A stretch of 12,080 bases of DNA from an uncultured Flavobacteriaceae bacterium (GTDB lineage Bacteria; Bacteroidota; Bacteroidia; Flavobacteriales; Flavobacteriaceae): contig CALIIP010000063.1 in assembly GCA_938018045.1 (NCBI GenBank), forward strand, positions 1 through 12,080, read 5' to 3'. Shown here piece after piece: positions 7,586 to 12,080 of this stretch. The position numbers and the translations under genes are program-made. Numbering within the stretch: the first letter of the stretch is position 1; each line of letters starts with the position of its first letter. A model generated the notes under the pieces. It had not been told where the DNA came from. It ran no database searches and saw nothing but the letters and a program-made list of their open reading frames with translations.

Positions 7586-10500
7586 ATGGAAAAAATTATT
7601 AATCATCCTAAGTTTCAAGAACAACTCAAGCGAATAGCAAAAGAGCAGAAAGAAGACCTTGCAGAAGTGCAGAAAAAGGGTGCTTTGTGTATAGAAGAGT
7701 TGTATGCCGATCAACATCCTATAGGAAGTATGATGTCTGTAAAAGGCTTTCAATATTTGATTTCAAAGGCATATAATAATAGAATAGATATTGATCCTCA
7801 AGAGATTAAAAAATTAATGAAGTTAATGCGACAAAATTCAGTTGCATTTATTCTTACACATAAAACATATTTAGATACAGCAGTATTGGTATCTACACTT
7901 TCAAGATACGGAATGCCAGTTCCATATACTTTTGGCGGAATTAATTTAGCATTTCCAGGATTTAAGCAATTAGGAAAGAATTCAGGATTGATATTTATCC
8001 GTAGGAGTTTTAAAGACAATCAAATATACAAAGCAGCATTACGTCATTATATTTCTTGTTTGATTGAAAGAGGAAGTCATCTTACTTGGAATATCGAAGG
8101 AACTCGCTCAAGAACAGGTAAAATTGTATATCCTCAAATGGGAATATTAAAATATATAATGGAAGGAGAGCGTGCTAGTTCAAAACCTATAAAATATGTT
8201 CCCGTATCTATTGTTTATGACCTTATACCTGATGTAAAGGAAATGACTGAAGAAGGTACAGGCAAGGAGAAGAAAGGCGAAAATATCAATGTATTTGTAA
8301 ATTATGTCAAGAAATTAGGGCAAGAATTTGGTAGGGCAGCGATACGATTTGGAGATCCTGTAGAAGTTGGAGAACACCAAAATGCGATTATTCCAGAAAT
8401 GGAAGAAAACAGTTATTCTGACAATAATAAATTACCTCGTTTTGCTTTCGAGTTGATACATAAAGCAAATATGATTACGCCAGTTACAACAGTGTCATTG
8501 GTTTGTAACGTTTTGTTGAACAATTTTGCATTGACCAAAAAAGAACTTGAATTTAATGTTTTAAAGTTGATGAATTATATTGGTCAGCGAAAAGAAGATG
8601 TTTTAATTGACAGAGGAAATAGTATAAGTGTTACTGTTCAAAAAGCAATAAACTTATTGCTTGGATCAGGAATTATTCAAAAAAGCAAAGTCGGAAATAA
8701 AGTCCAATTTAATTTAGCCTCAAAAGAATACTTGTCAGCTACTTATTATGCAAATATGGCATCTGGACACTTATACCATCGTGCATTTATTGAAATGGCT
8801 TTGACAAAAATTAAAGATGATACATCACCAAATAGAATACTTCGTTTTTGGGAAGAAATCATGTCTTTAAGAAATGTGTTTAAGTTTGAATTTTTCTATA
8901 CTAATAAACCTCAGTTCAGTAGTGAAATAGAAGCAGAGTTAGCACTTTTTGATGAGAATTGGCGCGATATTATTACAGATCCAGAAGGAGATATTTCAGC
9001 ATTACTTTCAAAACAAGAATTGGTTGTTTCTAAAGCGATTTTATTAATTTATTTGGAAGCAAATAAGGTTGTTTCCCATACTTTAAATTCTTGGGATCTT
9101 GAAGATGAGTTTTCGGATAAAGAATTTGTACAACTGTGTATTTTCAAAGGGAAAGAATTGCATTGGCAATCACGAATTAGCCGTTTAGAAAGTGTTTCTA
9201 AACCATTTCTCACAAGTGCTTTGAGATTTGCAAAAAACAGCAAATTGACACCAATTAACAAGAAGATTGATTATAAAAGGAATGAAGAATGGATGGACTT
9301 GTTAGACGATTTAACAAGGAGATTAAACTTTTTACAGCAGATAGAGCTCAAAACAAATAAAAAGGAACTTAAAACATTAGTTTCTGAAGTAAAAACTGTT
9401 CCTGGAGCAGAACTAACTGCAATTTCTAGTCAAGTTGAAGAAGAGGGTCCACATATTGCTGCGTTTTTCGATTTAGACAGAACTTTAATAAATGATTTTT
9501 CTGCTAAGAAATTTGTACAATCGAGATTACTAAGCGGAAAATCTACAACAAAAGAATTATTATCTCAATTTGCAGCAGTAACACTATACGCTTCAGGGAA
9601 TAGAGATTTTGAAGTGCTTACAAAATTATCAGCCTTGGGAATTAAAGGTTTAAAAGAGTCTGATTTCACAGCTTTAGGACAAGAAGTTTATGAAAATCAC
9701 CTTGAGAACACTATTTATCCCGAATCAAGAATATTGATTGCTTCTCACTTAGAAAAAGGACATAAAGTTGTAATTATATCAGCAGCAACAGCATATCAAA
9801 TCAATCCTATTGCAAAAGAACTAGGGATTTCTGATATTTTCTGTACAGAAATGGAAGTCAAAAATGGAAAGTTTACAGGAAATGTACAAGAGATGTGTTG
9901 GGGAGAGGGCAAGGCAAATGCAGGAAGAAAGTTTGCGAAAACTAATGATATAGATTTATCTAAAAGTTTCTTTTATACAGATAGTATTGATGATTATCCG
10001 TTATTAGAAATTGTAGGAAAACCTTTTGCTACCAATCCAGATAGTGCATTATCACAAATAGCTTTTGAAAATGACTGGCCAATCCTCCGTTTTAAAGAAT
10101 TGAGAGAAAAACCTTATGTAAATGGTTTTAGAACTATTATGGCTGCTTCGAGTCTATACCCATCTGTTTTAAAAGGATTAGCAAAAGGTGCTATGACATT
10201 ATCCAAACAAGAAGCCATTAATACAACGTTGGCAAGTATGGGAGATTTAGGAGCAAAGTTTGCTGGTTTAGATATTTCAATAAAAGGAAAACATAATTTA
10301 GAAGATTTTAGACCTGCAGTATTTTGTTTTAATCATCAAAGTTCAGCAGATTTAATTATAGTTTTAAAATTGTTGCGAAAAGATGTTACCGGAATTGCTA
10401 AGAAAGAATTAGAAATGACACCAATTGGTCCGTTATTTAAAGCTTTAGGTGCAATATTTATTGACCGATCTGATAAAGCAAAAGCTTTAAAATCAATGGC

Positions 10501-10813
10501 AGTAGCAGCAAAAACTTTAAAAAGCGGTACTTCGATTGCAATAGCACCAGAAGGTACGAGAAGTAAGAGCAAAACATTAGGGAAGTTTAAAAAAGGAGCA
10601 TTCCATTTAGCAATAAAAGGACAAGTCCCAATTATTCCAATAGTGATTAAAAATGCTTATATGGCAACTCCAAAAGGAAGTAAAATGTTCAAACCAACCC
10701 ATATTGAAGTGGTGGTTTTAGATCCAGTAGACACTTCAGAATGGAAAGCAAAGAATATAAATACATATGTTGAAGAAGTTCGCAATTTGTTTGTGAAAGA
10801 ATTAGAAAGATAA
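7586..10813 (+). CDS. Triple fusion: PlsB-like GPAT, HAD-IB phosphatase-like domain, PlsC-like AGPAT
   Basis: One 1075-residue product seems to carry both acylations of phosphatidate synthesis. Domain 1 (about 1-600) resembles PlsB glycerol-3-phosphate acyltransferase: HKTYLD (H92-x4-D97), GLIFIRRSF (134-142), EGTRSRTGK (171-179) and VPVSIVYD (205-212). Its long C-terminal half matches PlsB length, but the region before the HxxxxD motif is about 200 residues shorter than in E. coli PlsB. Domain 2 (about 622-820) is a HAD-IB hydrolase with DLDRT (D629, D631), Ser732, Lys776 and TDSIDD (D799, D803), all intact. Domain 3 (about 850-1075) is PlsC-like: NHQSSAD (H917-x4-D922), IDRSD (959-963) and APEGTRS (987-993). 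The HAD-PlsC arrangement is known from mycobacterial PlsC (Rv2483c); the added PlsB part is what stands out. There is no internal stop or frame change, so this is a true fusion. It lies between the lipases and gpsA, the gene supplying its substrate. Confidence 0.92.
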   Translation: MEKIINHPKFQEQLKRIAKEQKEDLAEVQKKGALCIEELYADQHPIGSMMSVKGFQYLISKAYNNRIDIDPQEIKKLMKLMRQNSVAFILTHKTYLDTAVLVSTLSRYGMPVPYTFGGINLAFPGFKQLGKNSGLIFIRRSFKDNQIYKAALRHYISCLIERGSHLTWNIEGTRSRTGKIVYPQMGILKYIMEGERASSKPIKYVPVSIVYDLIPDVKEMTEEGTGKEKKGENINVFVNYVKKLGQEFGRAAIRFGDPVEVGEHQNAIIPEMEENSYSDNNKLPRFAFELIHKANMITPVTTVSLVCNVLLNNFALTKKELEFNVLKLMNYIGQRKEDVLIDRGNSISVTVQKAINLLLGSGIIQKSKVGNKVQFNLASKEYLSATYYANMASGHLYHRAFIEMALTKIKDDTSPNRILRFWEEIMSLRNVFKFEFFYTNKPQFSSEIEAELALFDENWRDIITDPEGDISALLSKQELVVSKAILLIYLEANKVVSHTLNSWDLEDEFSDKEFVQLCIFKGKELHWQSRISRLESVSKPFLTSALRFAKNSKLTPINKKIDYKRNEEWMDLLDDLTRRLNFLQQIELKTNKKELKTLVSEVKTVPGAELTAISSQVEEEGPHIAAFFDLDRTLINDFSAKKFVQSRLLSGKSTTKELLSQFAAVTLYASGNRDFEVLTKLSALGIKGLKESDFTALGQEVYENHLENTIYPESRILIASHLEKGHKVVIISAATAYQINPIAKELGISDIFCTEMEVKNGKFTGNVQEMCWGEGKANAGRKFAKTNDIDLSKSFFYTDSIDDYPLLEIVGKPFATNPDSALSQIAFENDWPILRFKELREKPYVNGFRTIMAASSLYPSVLKGLAKGAMTLSKQEAINTTLASMGDLGAKFAGLDISIKGKHNLEDFRPAVFCFNHQSSADLIIVLKLLRKDVTGIAKKELEMTPIGPLFKALGAIFIDRSDKAKALKSMAVAAKTLKSGTSIAIAPEGTRSKSKTLGKFKKGAFHLAIKGQVPIIPIVIKNAYMATPKGSKMFKPTHIEVVVLDPVDTSEWKAKNINTYVEEVRNLFVKELER

Positions 10814-10835
10814 TTGAAAAGTAAATAATTATAAT

Positions 10836-11837
10836 ATGAAACTAAACGTAGGAGTACTAGGAGGTGGTTCTTGGGGAACAACTGTAGCATCATTAACATC
10901 AAAGAATAATTCTACAATAATTTGGGCTCGAAATGAAGCAACAGTTGATGAAATTAACGAACATCATACAAATTCAAAATATTTACCTGACGCTTTGTTA
11001 CATAGACATTTAACAGCATCCTCTTCAATCAAAGAAACAGTAGAAGATGCAGATGTTGTAGTAATGGGAATTCCTTCTCAAAGCTTTAGGAAAGTATTGC
11101 AAGAAGCTAAAAAACATATAAGACCTTGGGTTCCCATTATTAGTTTAGCAAAAGGATTGGAAATGGAAACAGGTATGAGAATGACTGAAATTATTAAAGA
11201 AGAAATGCCTGGACATCCTGCAGGAGTATTAACTGGACCAAATCTTGCAAAAGAAATTCATTCTGGAAAAGCAGCTGCAGCAGTGATTGCTATGGTTGAT
11301 AAGACGATTGCAAAAAAACTACAAGGTGTGTTTAATTCGGGCTTATTTAGAGTTTACACCAATAATGATGTGATTGGTTGTGAACTCGGAGGAGCATTAA
11401 AAAACATTATGGCTATAGCAACTGGAATGGGAGATGGCGCAGATGCTGGAGATAATACTAGATCTGCTTTAATTACTCGTGGATTGTCAGAATTAACAAG
11501 ATTAGGAGTTGCAATGGGAGGAAAGCGCAGAACATTTGCTGGTTTAGCAGGAATGGGAGATTTAGTTGCGACGTGTTCCAGTGCAAAAAGTAGGAATCAT
11601 CATGTAGGATTTCAATTAGGAACAGGAAAAACGCTAGATGCAATTATTGAAGAAATGAACGAAGTTGCAGAAGGAGTAAAAACTGCAAAGGTTGTAATGG
11701 AATTATCAAAAAAGTACAATGTTGACATGCCTATTTCAAGAGAAGTTTACAAGGTTCTTTATGAAGGGAATACAGCTGCAGATGCCTTTAGAGGTCTTGT
11801 AAATACCGATGTTGGTTCGGAAGAAGAACCAGGATAA
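10836..11837 (+). CDS. gpsA: NAD(P)-dependent glycerol-3-phosphate dehydrogenase
   Basis: Cytoplasmic enzyme that reduces dihydroxyacetone phosphate to sn-glycerol-3-phosphate, the backbone for glycerolipids. The 333-residue product is of normal length. It shows the N-terminal Rossmann motif GGGSWGT (9-15), SLAKGLE (103-109, conserved Lys106), GPNLAKEI (134-141), the catalytic Lys189 in ELGGALKN, the GMGDLVATCSS block (239-249) and the substrate-phosphate-binding Arg253-Asn254. A short acidic tail, GSEEEPG, ends the protein. It starts 22 bases after the acyltransferase fusion, so its product would feed the PlsB-like domain directly. No Shine-Dalgarno is visible; the start is fixed by the Rossmann motif close to the N-terminus. 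Whether it is the only gpsA in the genome cannot be told here. Confidence 0.96.
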   Translation: MKLNVGVLGGGSWGTTVASLTSKNNSTIIWARNEATVDEINEHHTNSKYLPDALLHRHLTASSSIKETVEDADVVVMGIPSQSFRKVLQEAKKHIRPWVPIISLAKGLEMETGMRMTEIIKEEMPGHPAGVLTGPNLAKEIHSGKAAAAVIAMVDKTIAKKLQGVFNSGLFRVYTNNDVIGCELGGALKNIMAIATGMGDGADAGDNTRSALITRGLSELTRLGVAMGGKRRTFAGLAGMGDLVATCSSAKSRNHHVGFQLGTGKTLDAIIEEMNEVAEGVKTAKVVMELSKKYNVDMPISREVYKVLYEGNTAADAFRGLVNTDVGSEEEPG

Positions 11838-11847
11838 AATTATATCT

Positions 11848-11913
11848 TGTCTGTTCGAGCGCAGTCGAGAACTAAAGGTAAAATAAAAGGTCTCGACTGC
11901 GCTCGACCTGACA
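11848..11913. repeat. Long inverted repeat (REP-like element or operon-end hairpin)
   Basis: Two 23-base arms (11848-11870 and 11891-11913) are reverse complements with two mismatches, and the inner 16 bases, TCGAGCGCAGTCGAGA (11855-11870) against 11891-11906, pair perfectly. A 20-base A-rich loop separates them. The arms are markedly GC-richer than the surrounding DNA. It begins 11 bases after the gpsA stop. No T-run follows the stem, so it is not a classic intrinsic terminator, but the hairpin could still stabilise or end the operon mRNA. I recall closely similar GAGCGCAGTC inverted repeats in intergenic regions of many flavobacterial genomes, which favours a dispersed repeat. Confidence 0.85.
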
Positions 11914-11943
11914 TTATAGAATAAAATAATAAATAAAAGAATC

Positions 11944-12080
11944 ATGGCAAAAAAATCAGATACAGCATCTTTTATGGTGCGTTTTCATCAAAAAATATAT
12001 AATGAAGACGGAGATTCTAAAGTGCAATGGCGCGGTAAAGTTTCACATGTACAAGGCGGAGATGAGCAAAACTTTTCTGA
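11944..12080 (+). CDS. Hypothetical protein, N-terminal 45 residues (runs off window)
   Basis: An open frame starts with ATG 106 bases after gpsA and stays open to the window end (45 codons plus two bases). The translation begins MAKKSDTASFMVRFHQKIY and continues through an acidic patch to KVQWRGKVSHVQGG (26-39) and DEQNFS. It reads like a small soluble protein with beta strands (FMVRFHQ; VQWRGKVSHV). I do not recognise a named family, and no signal peptide or membrane segment is visible. The frame is credible because codon use matches the neighbours and the spacing after the repeat is natural. Only about 30 bases separate the repeat from the start, so it either has a compact promoter or depends on read-through from the lipid operon. 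Confidence 0.65.
   Translation, partial: MAKKSDTASFMVRFHQKIYNEDGDSKVQWRGKVSHVQGGDEQNFS

Noticed and set aside
11848..11913. Inverted repeat as a CRISPR repeat or a standard intrinsic terminator
   Set aside because: There is only one unit with no spacer series, so it is not CRISPR. No T-run follows the stem and the loop is 20 bases long, so it does not fit a standard terminator.

Overview
The window is very AT-rich, has short intergenic gaps and lacks clear Shine-Dalgarno sequences. Together with the Bacteroidota-type TopB and a GAGCGCAGTC-type intergenic inverted repeat, this points to a marine-type flavobacterium (Bacteroidota, Flavobacteriia). The genus cannot be fixed from the sequence alone.

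Left part (1-3375, minus strand): a type IA DNA topoisomerase III gene (topB) is followed after a single base by the malate:quinone oxidoreductase gene mqo, whose 3' end lies outside the window. These look like housekeeping genes. A 254-bp AT-rich divergent spacer (3376-3629) separates them from the rest.

Middle and right part (3630-11837, plus strand): five tightly packed genes (1-nt overlap, then gaps of 3, 9 and 22 nt) form one apparent operon for neutral-lipid metabolism. In order they encode: a wax ester synthase/diacylglycerol acyltransferase with an SCP2-like lipid-binding domain fused at its C-terminus; a monoacylglycerol-lipase-like alpha/beta hydrolase; a second, divergent alpha/beta hydrolase with a long helical N-terminal region; a 1075-residue triple fusion of a PlsB-like glycerol-3-phosphate acyltransferase, a HAD-IB phosphatase-like domain and a PlsC-like 1-acylglycerol-3-phosphate acyltransferase; and GpsA, which makes sn-glycerol-3-phosphate. 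Read as a pathway: DHAP to G3P (GpsA), G3P to lysophosphatidate (PlsB domain), lysophosphatidate to phosphatidate (PlsC domain), phosphatidate to diacylglycerol (no dedicated enzyme here; the HAD domain is only a speculative candidate), and diacylglycerol to triacylglycerol, or fatty alcohol to wax ester (WS/DGAT). The two hydrolases could trim or mobilise the products. The content resembles, from memory, the mycobacterial plsB2-plsC-tgs-lipQ neighbourhood (Rv2482c-Rv2485c), but in a Bacteroidota-like background and with the two glycerol acyltransferases fused.

Right end: a long inverted repeat (11848-11913) follows gpsA and may be a REP-like element and/or the operon's 3' boundary. The start of a small unrecognised gene (from 11944) then runs off the window.
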